Assembly: GCF_036345175.1 (NCBI RefSeq)
Contig: NZ_CP107780.1
Location: 8,494,001-8,558,000 of the forward strand
Source of the DNA: Streptomyces sp. NBC_00576
Lineage (GTDB): Bacteria; Actinomycetota; Actinomycetes; Streptomycetales; Streptomycetaceae
Reading direction: 5' to 3'
Length of the DNA: 64,000 bases
The notes under the pieces: generated by a model
Seen by the model: only the letters and a program-made list of their open reading frames with translations
Databases searched by the model: none
Told to the model about the DNA's origin: nothing
Made by a program: the position numbers and the translations under genes
In this document: piece after piece, positions 11,575 to 20,187 of the stretch
Numbering within the stretch: the first letter of the stretch is position 1
Layout: every line of letters starts with the position of its first letter

Positions 11575-11670
11575 CCCCGGATCCCGACCCGCACAACCCC
11601 CGGGAGGCACCGTCACTCGCGTGGCCCTCGCGAAGACGCCTCCCCTGGGGCTGCCCGACAGGATGCGGGC

Positions 11671-12000
11671 ATGGGTATACGTACGCTCACCCGCTGGACG
11701 GCCCCCGTGCGGCCCTCTCCGGTGCTGGCGTTCGCGGCCGACGCGAGCACCGCGCGCATGCCTGGCAGCAGCCCTGTCACCGCGCCCCTCGGATGCCGTG
11801 CGGAGGCGCTCCGGCGCGTACTCGCGCCGCATCCCCGCATCATCCGCCGTGCCCACCTCGGCCCGCGCTCCGGCCTCCCGCCGCCGGGCCGCTCCCAGGC
11901 CTGGCGCCGCTGGGCCGGTCGGGGTCGGGCGTGGCTGCGCCGGCCGTTTCGCGGCGGTCAGCGAGAACCCGTACGCCCCCCGGCACGTCCTCCCGCGTGA
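11671..12000 (+). CDS. Possible small basic protein, unknown
   Basis: An open frame of 109 codons from an ATG at 11671 (MGIRTLTRWTAP), with AGGATGCGG shortly upstream. The product is very rich in Arg, Pro and Ala, with a less biased N-terminal piece (VLAFAADASTARMPG) that looks like real protein. The C-terminal half is low complexity and overlaps the 3' end of the convergent DUF4184 gene by 43 bases. I do not recognise a family. It is the only plausible gene in the 520-base gap after polA and could equally be spurious. Confidence 0.4.
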   Translation: MGIRTLTRWTAPVRPSPVLAFAADASTARMPGSSPVTAPLGCRAEALRRVLAPHPRIIRRAHLGPRSGLPPPGRSQAWRRWAGRGRAWLRRPFRGGQREPVRPPARPPA

Positions 12001-12893
12001 TCCTCCGCGTCCCTCTCCGCGTGGCCTTCTGTATGGCCCTCCACGTGGCCTTCGGTACGGAGGTGGTGGTTTTCCGGGGCAGAGGTCTCCGTCCGCTCAC
12101 CGGGACGCCGTGCCCGGACCCCGGCCGCGTACAGGATCAGCCCTGACAGCAGGCCCGCACCCGCTCCGAAGCACAACGTCGGGATCACCTCCCACGGCTT
12201 TGCCGTCGAACCCCAGTGCGCCCACCAGCGCAGCACCCGTTGTACCGCTCCCACCGCCGCGCAGCCGCCGATCACGGCGCAGGCCAGCCACCGGTCCCGT
12301 ACCGACAGCAGCGGTACGCCTGTCGGCTCACCCGCGACGGTCCGCCGTAGCGCGTGGTACACGAACCAGGCGATGACCACCGCGGCCAGCGCCGAAGTGC
12401 CGTACTGCAGGTACCAGTACAGGGGTGAGCCCGCCAGTGTGCGCTCCAGGACGGGGAACAGCCGCAGCCCCCACCGGTCGTGGTGCGTGAACGCGTCCCA
12501 GACGACATGGGTCAGGGCGCCGAGGGCGGCCGACGCGTACCACCTGAGCATCAGAGACGGTGTCACCCGCGCGCGGGGGGTTCCGCAGCGCAGCAGAGTC
12601 GCCGTCCGGCTCTGCCGGGCGCGTGGCAGCAGGGCCACCAGCGGCTCGCGCAGGAGCAGCCACAGGGCCACCAGTGCCCAGGCGACGACCACGTCGAACG
12701 TGAAGACGCCCGGGAAGGAGTGGGTGAACTTGCCGAACTCCATCGCCCCGGGCAGGACGCTTGCCGCGAAGTAGGTCAGGTCGGGGGAAAAGGAGCCGGC
12801 GACGAGTACCGCTGGTATCAGTCGGCCGCGTCCGGTTCCGTCGGCGCGTACGGCGGGCAGCACGGCCGCCGCATGGCTGAGAGTGAACGGCAA
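11958..12893 (-). CDS. DUF4184 family membrane protein
   Basis: A 311-residue integral membrane protein of the DUF4184 family. The opening PFTLSHAAAVLPAV and the later FSPDLTYF and GALTHVVWDAFTHHDRWGL are the family hallmarks; these conserved His/Asp residues resemble YfaY/YdjM-type membrane metal-dependent hydrolases. About five or six membrane segments are visible. The start is inferred to be a TTG at 12893, with AGGGAG 5 bases upstream and the conserved second residues immediately after; no ATG/GTG fits. The last ~45 residues are an odd hydrophilic tail with a repeated (D/E)-G/D-H pattern (EGHVEGHTEGHAERDAEDHA), possibly metal-binding. Confidence 0.85.
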   Translation of the reverse strand: MPFTLSHAAAVLPAVRADGTGRGRLIPAVLVAGSFSPDLTYFAASVLPGAMEFGKFTHSFPGVFTFDVVVAWALVALWLLLREPLVALLPRARQSRTATLLRCGTPRARVTPSLMLRWYASAALGALTHVVWDAFTHHDRWGLRLFPVLERTLAGSPLYWYLQYGTSALAAVVIAWFVYHALRRTVAGEPTGVPLLSVRDRWLACAVIGGCAAVGAVQRVLRWWAHWGSTAKPWEVIPTLCFGAGAGLLSGLILYAAGVRARRPGERTETSAPENHHLRTEGHVEGHTEGHAERDAEDHAGGRAGGRTGSR

Positions 12894-13294
12894 GTGGGCT
12901 CCCTGGAACGGATGTTGACGAGGGCGAACCGCCCTGGTGATCACCGGCGTCCAGTATGCGGGACGGCCGCAGGCTGCGGCGGGTGGTGAGGAGACGGCGG
13001 GAGGGGTGCGTGAAAAGCGGCGTGTGGGCCACCCGGGTTCGCGGAACGCGACAGATTCACAGCTGGCCAATCGGTGAATATCGGGCGCGAACGGGTGTCC
13101 GTGCAACGCAAGTTGTCGTAGGGTCGCCTGGGTCGGCCTGCTGGGGAGCTTGGTCGAGCACGTGGGCGCAATGAAGGCGGAACGCGCGAACAAGACGTGG
13201 AATCGGGCGAAATGGCCGGTTTGCAAGGTCGACCCAGACCGGATGAAAACAGACGGAACAGGGCGGCTTGCCGCCCGCGGGAGGGGTTCTCTGT
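12894..13294 (+). promoter_or_regulatory. Divergent intergenic region, 401 bp
   Basis: Gap between the DUF4184 gene and the transglycosylase gene. It should hold both promoters. I looked for a c-di-AMP (ydaO) riboswitch, which precedes many Streptomyces cell-wall hydrolase genes, and did not see its conserved core. A TAGGGT hexamer at 13119-13124 could be a -10 for the plus-strand gene, but I see no clear -35 at the right distance. A GGGAGGGG Shine-Dalgarno lies just before 13295. Confidence 0.4.
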
Positions 13295-15085
13295 ATGGCG
13301 GCGTACATCGGCAGGAGGCTTCGCAAGGGGGCGGCGACCACCGCTGTGGCCGCGCTCGCGGTCGCGGCTCTGTCCGCGTCCCAGGCTCCGGGGGCGGTGG
13401 TCGACGACCTGGGCAGACGGACCGCAAGTGACTCCCAGCCCACGCCCGACGCGACGGCCGACGACAGCGCGACCGGCAACTCGCCGTACTACACGGACCT
13501 TCCGCCTCTGAACAGCCCGAACCCCAGCCCGAGCCCGTCGCAGTCGTCGACCATAGGCATGCCGGTCGCGCGCGGCGAGGCGGAGGCCGGCATACCCGCG
13601 ACCGTCCTCGACGCCTACAAGAAGGCCGAGACGGCGCTGGGTACGGCCAAGCCCGGCTGCAACCTGCCCTGGCAGCTTCTCGCGGCCATCGGCAAGGTCG
13701 AGTCCGGTCAGGCCCGCGGTGGCCGGGTCGACGCGAACGGCACCACGACCAGCCCGATCCTCGGCCCGCAGCTCGACGGCAACGGCTTCGCGCTCATCAG
13801 GGACACCGACAACGGGGCGTACGACGGCAACAGCAGCTACGACTCGGCCGTCGGGCCCATGCAGTTCATTCCGTCCACCTGGGCGTGGGCGGGCCGCGAC
13901 GGAAACGGCGACGGCAAGGAAGACCCCAACAACGTCTACGACGCGGCCCTCGCCGCCGGCCACTACCTGTGCCGGTTCGGCTGGGATCTGTCGACGCAGG
14001 CCGATCTCAACCGCGCGATCCTCAGCTACAACAACTCCACGGACTATCTGAACCTCGTCCTGTCGTGGCTGGAGTACTACCGAAAGGGCACCCACGAGGT
14101 CCCGGACGGCACGGGCACGCTGCCCGCAGGCCGCAGTGACGACAACTCCGGGGCGAACCCCTCGCCGTCACCGGTCGAGACGACGCCGAGCCCCAGTCCG
14201 AGCGTGCCGGGGACGAGTACGCCGGGCAGGCCGGGGGCGAGCACCCCGATCCCGGCGAAGCCGGGCAAGCCCGCCACGCCGGCCCCGATACCCGTGCCCG
14301 TGCCCACGCCCACCGACACGGTGGACCACCTGGAGGACGCGGGCACCGCCAAGCTCACCGCGACGGCGGGCGACGCCTTCAGCAAGAGGATCAGCACGCG
14401 CGCGGAGACCGCGGCCGGCAAGGCGGTCGGCAAGGTCAGGATCCGCTTCACGATCATCGGCGACACCGACACCACCTTCGCCGGCGGTGAGAGTGTCGCC
14501 ACGGTCGTCACCGACGGCACCGGGGTCTCGGTCGCACCCGCGCTCAAGGCGGGCGAGAAGGCGGGCGCCTTCACGATCCGCGCGGTCGTCGTCGGCCGTA
14601 CGGTCACCGGTCTCGACTACTCGGCCACCGTCACCGCCCGAGCCGCCGACACCCTCGCCCGCACCGGAACCACCGCGCTCACCAGCGTGGCGGGCGGCGA
14701 GTTCGCCGACCAGGTCGAGGTCAAGGCCACATACGACGGAGCCGTCGCGGACGGCGTCGCGGCCACCGCCACCCTGATCACCTCGGCCGACGACGCGACC
14801 GTGAACGACAAGGGCCCCTACTTCAAGGACGCGGACGGCAAAACGGTCCGCACCCTCGCGGGTCTCGAAACGGACGCGAACGGCCTGCTCAAGCTGCCGA
14901 AGCTGTACGCGGACGCCACCACCGGCACCTTCCTGCTCCGCATCACCACCACCGGCGGTGCCACCCTGACGGTCGAACTGACGGTGACGGCGGCACCCAC
15001 CCCGACGGAATCCACGCCACCGGCGGAATCGGCGACTCCGACGGTGGCGGCCAGTCCGTCGGCCTCCGACTCCCCGAGCGCGTAA
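13295..15085 (+). CDS. Secreted lytic murein transglycosylase with Ig-like repeats
   Basis: A 596-residue exported cell-wall enzyme. A signal peptide covers residues ~1-36 (RKGAATTAVAALAVAALSAS). The MltB/SLT_2 catalytic domain lies at about residues 105-265: the likely catalytic glutamate is in AAIGKVESGQARGG, followed by AVGPMQFIPSTWAWAGRDGN and AILSYNNSTDYLNLVL. A Ser/Pro/Thr-rich linker follows, then two related ~95-residue Ig-like modules starting AGTAKLTATAGDAF and TGTTALTSVAGGEF, and a Ser/Pro-rich tail. It should cleave peptidoglycan glycan strands. The ATG at 13295 is preceded by GGGAGGGG. A very strong hairpin follows the stop, so it is monocistronic. Confidence 0.93.
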   Translation: MAAYIGRRLRKGAATTAVAALAVAALSASQAPGAVVDDLGRRTASDSQPTPDATADDSATGNSPYYTDLPPLNSPNPSPSPSQSSTIGMPVARGEAEAGIPATVLDAYKKAETALGTAKPGCNLPWQLLAAIGKVESGQARGGRVDANGTTTSPILGPQLDGNGFALIRDTDNGAYDGNSSYDSAVGPMQFIPSTWAWAGRDGNGDGKEDPNNVYDAALAAGHYLCRFGWDLSTQADLNRAILSYNNSTDYLNLVLSWLEYYRKGTHEVPDGTGTLPAGRSDDNSGANPSPSPVETTPSPSPSVPGTSTPGRPGASTPIPAKPGKPATPAPIPVPVPTPTDTVDHLEDAGTAKLTATAGDAFSKRISTRAETAAGKAVGKVRIRFTIIGDTDTTFAGGESVATVVTDGTGVSVAPALKAGEKAGAFTIRAVVVGRTVTGLDYSATVTARAADTLARTGTTALTSVAGGEFADQVEVKATYDGAVADGVAATATLITSADDATVNDKGPYFKDADGKTVRTLAGLETDANGLLKLPKLYADATTGTFLLRITTTGGATLTVELTVTAAPTPTESTPPAESATPTVAASPSASDSPSA

Positions 15086-15107
15086 ATCCTCGTACACGTT
15101 CATACGT

Positions 15108-15150
15108 ACGAAAGCGGCACCCCATTCATGGCGAGGGGTGCCGCTTTCGT
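15108..15150 (+). terminator. Strong terminator after the transglycosylase gene
   Basis: A perfect 16-bp inverted repeat (core GAAAGCGGCACCCC / GGGGTGCCGCTTTC, arms 15108-15123 and 15135-15150) with an 11-base loop starts 22 bases after the stop codon. It isolates the upstream gene from SPW_0924. Confidence 0.9.
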
Positions 15151-15245
15151 GTGTGTGCGAGCTGTTCTCATCTCGGCCGCCCGTTGCTACGGTGCCCCGA
15201 CCTGACACCCCATCAGCTCACTCTCGGCAGCCGGGGAGGCCCCCT

Positions 15246-15380
15246 ATGCGTGCCCTGATCGCCGCCGCGACCGGCCTCGCCCTCGCGTTCGCGCTCGTCC
15301 TCACGATCACGGCCCTCGGTGCGCCGACGGGTACGACGTCCCCGAAGCCGCTGCTGACGACGGTCCCGTCACACCCCTAG
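15246..15380 (+). CDS. SPW_0924 family small protein
   Basis: A 44-residue peptide with an N-terminal hydrophobic segment (ALIAAATGLALAFALVLTIT) and a short tail (TTSPKPLLTTVPSHP). It matches my recollection of the Streptomyces-specific SPW_0924 family, function unknown. It may be a small membrane or secreted peptide. The ATG at 15246 is preceded by GGGGAGG. It sits 30 bases before the DUF3068 gene on the same strand and is probably co-transcribed with it. Confidence 0.8.
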   Translation: MRALIAAATGLALAFALVLTITALGAPTGTTSPKPLLTTVPSHP

Positions 15381-15410
15381 CCGCCGCACCTTTCCAGGAG
15401 GGAGGCCGAG

Positions 15411-16403
15411 ATGCGCCGAAAGTCCGGCCTGATCCTGCTCGCCCTCGCCGTGTTCTTCGCGGCGCTGTCCCCCCTGCTGCGCTGGTACGCCTTCCCGCGC
15501 CTCGCCAAGGTCCCGGCGAACCAGTACACGGCCATGGTCCTGGAGGCGAAGGACGCGACCCTTCTCGACTACGACTCGCTCCATGCGAAGAAGGTGCCCA
15601 AGGTCACTATCGTGCAGACCCTCAAGGGCAACGTCGAGGCCTCGGAGAAGATCGAGAGGACGGCGGGGCGGGACGTGGTCGTCTGGGACGGCCTCTCCTA
15701 CATCCAGGGGCCCGACGGGAAGATGGTCTCCAAGATCCCCGAGCGCTACATCTTCGACGCGCACACCCAGGAACCGGTCCACGCCACCGGCGAGATGGTC
15801 GACGGCGACCCGGTGAAACGGCAGGGCATCGAGTTCAAGTGGCCCTTCCTGACCGAGAAACGGGACTACGAGTACTTCGACGCGCAGGCACGCGTGACCG
15901 CGCCCATCCACTACAAGGGCACACAGGACTTCCGTGGCATCTCGGTCTACTACTTCGAGCAGACCATCCCGTGGACGAAGGTCGCCTTCCCCAAGGACCT
16001 GCCGATGAAGGGCGTCACAGCCGAGACGGTCGCCGCGACCGGTATGACCCGCTGGTACACCACGGTCCGCAAGTTCTGGGTGGAACCGGTCACCGGTGCG
16101 CCCGTCTACGGCGAGGAGATCCACCAGGAGGAACTGCGCGGAGGCACCCTCCTTGGGGGGCGCGAAAAGGTGACGGCCTTCGCCGGGCACGTGAAAATGC
16201 GCGAGGACTACATCGAGTCGACGGTCGCCCTGGTCAAGTCGCAGCGCGTACTGGTCCTGATGATGACGTCGTACCTGCCCTGGGGCTTCCTGTCCCTGGG
16301 CGTGCTCCTGCTGGCCCTCGCCCTCTACCTGGAGGCGCGCGGCCGCAGGCCGGCCGACCCCGCCCCCGCGGAGACCTCCGCGCCCGAGCCGGTCACCGCC
16401 TGA
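15411..16403 (+). CDS. DUF3068 domain-containing membrane protein
   Basis: A 330-residue envelope protein of the DUF3068 family, typical of actinobacteria. One membrane segment at residues ~6-26 (GLILLALAVFFAALSPLL), a large extracytoplasmic domain (GRDVVVWDGLSYIQGPDGK; TAFAGHVKMREDYIESTV) and a C-terminal membrane segment at ~283-308 (LPWGFLSLGVLLLALALYL). This two-anchor layout with a large outer loop is the family's usual one; its function is unknown. AGGAGGGAGG precedes the ATG. Its 3' end overlaps the convergent hrpB gene by 11 bases. Confidence 0.9.
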   Translation: MRRKSGLILLALAVFFAALSPLLRWYAFPRLAKVPANQYTAMVLEAKDATLLDYDSLHAKKVPKVTIVQTLKGNVEASEKIERTAGRDVVVWDGLSYIQGPDGKMVSKIPERYIFDAHTQEPVHATGEMVDGDPVKRQGIEFKWPFLTEKRDYEYFDAQARVTAPIHYKGTQDFRGISVYYFEQTIPWTKVAFPKDLPMKGVTAETVAATGMTRWYTTVRKFWVEPVTGAPVYGEEIHQEELRGGTLLGGREKVTAFAGHVKMREDYIESTVALVKSQRVLVLMMTSYLPWGFLSLGVLLLALALYLEARGRRPADPAPAETSAPEPVTA

Positions 16404-18918
16404 GCCGCGCGTTCGTGTGCCGGGTCGGCTCGGCGGTCGCCGGGTCCTCGGGCCACGGATGCTTCGGATACCGGCCGCGCAACTCGGCGCGTACGCCCTT
16501 GTAGCCGTCCTTCCAGAAGGAGGCGAGGTCGGCGGTGACGGCGGCGGGCCGCCCGGCGGGCGACAGCAGATGGACGAGCACCGGCACACCGGCCACGGCG
16601 GGCGATTCCCGCAGCCCGAACATCTCCTGCAACTTCACGGCGAGTACGGGCCGTTCGGGATCGGAATAGTCGATCCGGATCCTGGACCCACTCGGCACCG
16701 CCAGCCGCTCGGGTGCCAGCTCGTCGAGGCGGCCGGCTTCCCCGGAGGCCCACGGCAGGAGCCGGTTGAGCGCCTGCCCCGCTTCGATCCGGCCGAGGTC
16801 GGCCCGTCGTCGTGCCCGGCTCAGCTCGGGCTCCAGCCACTCGTCCACGCGCGCGTGGAGGGCGTTTTCGGAGACGTCCGGCCAGGGGGTGCCCAGGTGC
16901 AGATGAAGAAACGTGAGCCGCTGCCGCAGCGTCCCCGCGTCCTGGGACCACCGCAGCAGGCCGAGCCCCTCCTGCCGCAGCCCCTCAAGAAGGGCGGCGC
17001 GTACGAGTCCGGGGCCGGGGTCCCGCAGCGGACGCACCGCCAGCTCCACCGCCCCGAGCCGCTCGACCCGCCGGGCGACGACGTCTCCGCCGGCCCAGTG
17101 GACCTCCTCGCCCGTGGTGTGCAGGGCGCCCGCCGCCGACCGCGCGGTGTCCTCGTCGACGGTGGCGGCCAGCCGTACGCGCGCGTGCCCGGCCCCGACC
17201 GGCCGGTCCGCCACGGCGACCGCGATCCAGGGGGCGCCCCGCAGCGCCGAACCGTCACCGGCCTCGGCCCGGGTACCGGACACCATCAGATACGAACCGC
17301 CCTGAGCCCTGGCGACCCGCTCGGGAAAGGCGAGCGCGGCGACAAGCCCGACGGCGCGGTCGTCCCCGGTGGCCGGGGCGGAACCGTTGGCGGGTTCGCG
17401 GGACACGTTCTCCGGCGCCGCCGAACGCAGTCGGCGGGCCTCCGTCCGCCACCGGGCCGCATACGCGTCGTTTCCGCGCCGGGCCGTACGCCACGCCGCC
17501 GCGAGATCGTCGCCGTACTCCCGCGGCGGCTCCTCGCTCAGCAGTGCGACCACCTCGGCGGCCCGGACCGCGCCCACCTCGGGAGCCGCGTCCAGCAGGG
17601 CCCGGGCCAGCCGGGGGTGCAGGCCGAGGCGGGACATACGGACACCCCGGTCCGTGGCCCGACCCGTGGCATCCACCGCGCCGATCGCCGTCAGCACCGT
17701 CCGCGCCGCCGCCATCGCGCCACCCGGCGGCGGGTCCAGCAAGGCCAGCCCGGAGGCGTCAGGGTCGCCCCAGCAGGCCGTCTGAAGGGCGAACGCCGTC
17801 AGGTCGGCCACCTTGATCTCGGGGGACGGGAAGCGCGCCAGGCGGGTGTCCTCGGCCTCCGCCCAGCAGCGGTACACCGCCCCCGGCGCCTCCCGCCCGG
17901 CCCGCCCCGCCCGCTGCCGCCCGGCCGCCTGCGAGGCCCGCACCGTCGTCAGCGCGCTCAGCCCGCGCGCGTGGTCCACCCGCGGCTCGCGCGCCAGGCC
18001 GGAGTCGACGACCACCCGCACCCCCGGCACCGTCAGCGACGACTCCGCCACGGACGTCGCCAGCACCACCCGCCGCCCCGTCCCGCCCGCCAGCACCGCG
18101 TCCTGCACCGCCGCCGGTGCCCGCCCGTGGACCTGGAGCACCTCGACCGAGGGCCCGAGGTCCCGCAACTGGCCCGCCACGCGCGCGATCTCGCCGACGC
18201 CGGGCAGGAAACACAGGACGTCCCCCGCCCGCTCGACCAGTGCCCGCCGCACCACCGACACCACATGCGTCAGCAGCGCCGGGTCGACACGCATACCGTG
18301 CGGCGGCCGTACCGGACGTACCGGCGGCGCCCACACCACCTCCACCGGATACGACACGCCCGCCGCCTCCACCACCGGCGCGCCGCCCAACAGCCCCGCC
18401 CAGCCCTCGGCGTCGGTCGTCGCCGACGCAGCCACCAGCCGCAGTTCGGGGCGCAGCGTCGCCCGTACGTCGACCAGGAACGCCGCCGCCGTGTCCGCGT
18501 CCAGGTGCCGTTCGTGGCACTCGTCGAGCACGACCACGTCGACGCCCGGCAACTCCTGGTCCCGCTGCAGTCGTTGTAGCAGCACACCGGTCGTGACGAC
18601 CTCCACGCGCGTGCGTGGCCCGACCACCCGCTCCCCGCGCACGGTGTACCCGACGCTTGTGCCGACCTGCTCACCCAGCAGCCACGCCATCCGCCGGGCC
18701 GCCGCCCGCGCGGCGATCCGCCTCGGCTCGGCGACCACCACCTGCCGCACCGGGCCACCGTCCCCCAGCAGCCCCGCCAGCGCCAGCGGTACCAACGTCG
18801 TCTTGCCGGTACCGGGCGGGGCCACGAGGACGGCGGTGCCGTACGCGTCGAGCGCGTCGGTCAGGCCGGGGAGGGCGCCGCGTACGGGCAGGACGTCCAG
18901 GGCGTCGTAACGGATCAC
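16393..18918 (-). CDS. hrpB: ATP-dependent helicase HrpB
   Basis: An 841-residue DEAH-box superfamily 2 helicase of the HrpB type. Walker A APPGTGKTTLVPLALAG lies at residues ~34-50, DECHERHLDADTA is motif II, SATTDAEGW is motif III, and TSVAESSLTVPGVRVVVDSG and QAAGRQRAGRAGR are motifs V and VI. The C-terminus carries the HrpB-specific domain (PWPEDPATAEPT). Its cellular role is poorly defined in bacteria. The start is a GTG at 18918 (MIRYDALDVLP). The gene is convergent and overlapping with the DUF3068 gene, leaving no room for an intergenic terminator. Confidence 0.94.
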   Translation of the reverse strand: MIRYDALDVLPVRGALPGLTDALDAYGTAVLVAPPGTGKTTLVPLALAGLLGDGGPVRQVVVAEPRRIAARAAARRMAWLLGEQVGTSVGYTVRGERVVGPRTRVEVVTTGVLLQRLQRDQELPGVDVVVLDECHERHLDADTAAAFLVDVRATLRPELRLVAASATTDAEGWAGLLGGAPVVEAAGVSYPVEVVWAPPVRPVRPPHGMRVDPALLTHVVSVVRRALVERAGDVLCFLPGVGEIARVAGQLRDLGPSVEVLQVHGRAPAAVQDAVLAGGTGRRVVLATSVAESSLTVPGVRVVVDSGLAREPRVDHARGLSALTTVRASQAAGRQRAGRAGREAPGAVYRCWAEAEDTRLARFPSPEIKVADLTAFALQTACWGDPDASGLALLDPPPGGAMAAARTVLTAIGAVDATGRATDRGVRMSRLGLHPRLARALLDAAPEVGAVRAAEVVALLSEEPPREYGDDLAAAWRTARRGNDAYAARWRTEARRLRSAAPENVSREPANGSAPATGDDRAVGLVAALAFPERVARAQGGSYLMVSGTRAEAGDGSALRGAPWIAVAVADRPVGAGHARVRLAATVDEDTARSAAGALHTTGEEVHWAGGDVVARRVERLGAVELAVRPLRDPGPGLVRAALLEGLRQEGLGLLRWSQDAGTLRQRLTFLHLHLGTPWPDVSENALHARVDEWLEPELSRARRRADLGRIEAGQALNRLLPWASGEAGRLDELAPERLAVPSGSRIRIDYSDPERPVLAVKLQEMFGLRESPAVAGVPVLVHLLSPAGRPAAVTADLASFWKDGYKGVRAELRGRYPKHPWPEDPATAEPTRHTNARLRR

Positions 18919-18940
18919 GCCCCTAGTGTCGTACGTCCAT

Positions 18941-18978
18941 GAAAGATGCCCTCCACGCGTGCGTGGAGGGCATCTTTC
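18941..18978 (-). terminator. Long perfect hairpin after the methyltransferase gene
   Basis: A perfect 17-bp stem (GAAAGATGCCCTCCACG and its complement) with a 4-base loop lies 13 bases after the stop of the minus-strand methyltransferase gene and before the hrpB start. It should end the methyltransferase transcript. The core CCACGCGTGCGTGG resembles palindromes found inside two coding sequences of this window. Confidence 0.85.
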
Positions 18979-18991
18979 GAAGCCGGCCGTT

Positions 18992-19801
18992 TCAGTCGCG
19001 CTCGCAGACGAAGATTGCCGTCCCCGGGATGAGGCCGCCGCGCAGCGGGGACCAGCCGCCCCATTCGGACGTGTTCCAGGCCGGCCACTCCGGCTCGACC
19101 AGGTCGATCAGGCGGAAGCCGCCCGCCACGACGTCCCGGACGCGGTCGCCGACCGTCCTGTGGTGCTCGACGTACACCGCGTTGCCGTCTTCGTCCTGCT
19201 CGACGTACGGCGTGCGGTCGAAGTACGAATGCGAGACGGACAGGCCCTCCGGACCGGGCTCGTCCGGGAACGCCCAGCGGAGAGGGTGCGTCACGGAGAA
19301 GACGAAGCGCCCGCCCGGGCGCAGCACCCGGCGCACCTCGCGCAGCACCAGCACCGGATCGGCGACGAAGGGCATGGCCCCGTACGCCGAGCACACCAGG
19401 TCGAAGGAGCCGTCCGCGAAGGGCAGGGCGCCCGCGTCCGCCTCCACCAGAGGGACGCCGCCGCCGATCCGCAGGGCGTGCTGGAGCTGACGGTGGGAGA
19501 GGTCCAGGGCCACCGGACGGGCGCCCTGGGCGGCCAGCCAGCGCGAGCACTGGGCCGCGCCGGCGCCGATCTCCAGGACGTCCTTGCCCTTGAGGTCATC
19601 GGCCGGGCCGAGGAGCTCGGCCTCGACCTCGTCGAGGCCCTCGGGGCACCAGACGAAACGGTCGTCGCCGAGGAAGGTGCCGTGCTCGTTCTGGTAGTCG
19701 TCCGCGTTCCGGTCCCACCAGCCCCGGTTTGCCCGGGAGCTTTCCGTGACTCCCGCGGCACGCCGGGTGGCCTCCGGCTCGGACGATTCGGGCTCTTGGA
19801 T
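18992..19801 (-). CDS. Class I SAM-dependent methyltransferase with non-canonical start
   Basis: A SAM-dependent methyltransferase (Methyltransf_11 type) of about 269 residues. Motif I DVLEIGAGAAQCSRWLAAQG, the acidic-loop region ALDLSHRQLQHA, motif II-like FDLVCSAYGAMPFVADP and RRVLRPGGRFVFSVTHPLRW are clear. The conserved N-terminal block RGWWDRNADDYQ means translation must begin upstream of ~19700. No ATG, GTG, TTG or CTG exists in frame between the upstream stop and that block. The best candidate is an ATC at 19801 (or 19804), 6 (or 3) bases after AGGGAG. It is divergent from rpsA. Substrate unknown. Confidence 0.82.
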   Translation of the reverse strand: MQEPESSEPEATRRAAGVTESSRANRGWWDRNADDYQNEHGTFLGDDRFVWCPEGLDEVEAELLGPADDLKGKDVLEIGAGAAQCSRWLAAQGARPVALDLSHRQLQHALRIGGGVPLVEADAGALPFADGSFDLVCSAYGAMPFVADPVLVLREVRRVLRPGGRFVFSVTHPLRWAFPDEPGPEGLSVSHSYFDRTPYVEQDEDGNAVYVEHHRTVGDRVRDVVAGGFRLIDLVEPEWPAWNTSEWGGWSPLRGGLIPGTAIFVCERD

Positions 19802-19952
19802 GATCCGCTCCCTCGTATTAGTCTGCGGGCTCTTCGGTCCGACGTGTCCCGGCGGCCGTCACGAATGGGGCGTCATCGCGCCCGCGTGGTCTCCTGGGAC
19901 ACGTCTTGTGCCGGGTATGCGGCGATCCGCCCCGGGTGTGCGCCTTCGCGCA

Positions 19953-19981
19953 TTGACCCTGCCCGACTGCCCCCGTATGCT
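19953..19981 (+). promoter_or_regulatory. Predicted rpsA promoter
   Basis: TTGACC (19953-19958), a 17-base spacer and TATGCT (19976-19981) form a near-consensus housekeeping-sigma promoter. Transcription would begin near 19988, leaving a leader of about 200 bases before rpsA. Confidence 0.75.
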
Positions 19982-19987
19982 ACAAGT

Positions 19988-20187
19988 TGCGCTGCGGGCC
20001 TGCGCACCTCAGACGTAGCAGGCTGCGCTCGCATCTGTATGTATGTCCCCTCGGTTGTCGAGGCGCCACCGGATCTTCGGGTCCTGGTGTGGCGCTTCCT
20101 TGGCTGTCCGGCCGTCTGCAGAGCGAAACGGGCTCCCGGCGTAAGCAGTACCTACGACTCTCTGTCCGTACCGGAGCCCTTTCCCAC
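19988..20187 (+). promoter_or_regulatory. rpsA 5' leader with hairpin
   Basis: The ~200-base leader predicted from the promoter above. It contains a stem GCGCCAC / GTGGCGC (20063-20069 and 20089-20095) whose 19-base loop can pair further (CCGGATC...GGTCCTGG). Other GC-rich pairings are possible near 20000-20035. Ribosomal-protein leaders often mediate autoregulation; S1 autocontrol is known in E. coli, but any such role here is inference. Confidence 0.45.

Noticed and set aside
13040..13294. Possible c-di-AMP (ydaO) riboswitch before the lytic transglycosylase gene
   Set aside because: These riboswitches precede many actinobacterial cell-wall hydrolases, but I could not find the conserved core blocks here.
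16417..18579. A 720-codon plus-strand frame opposite hrpB
   Set aside because: Antisense to all helicase motifs and without protein-like patterning.
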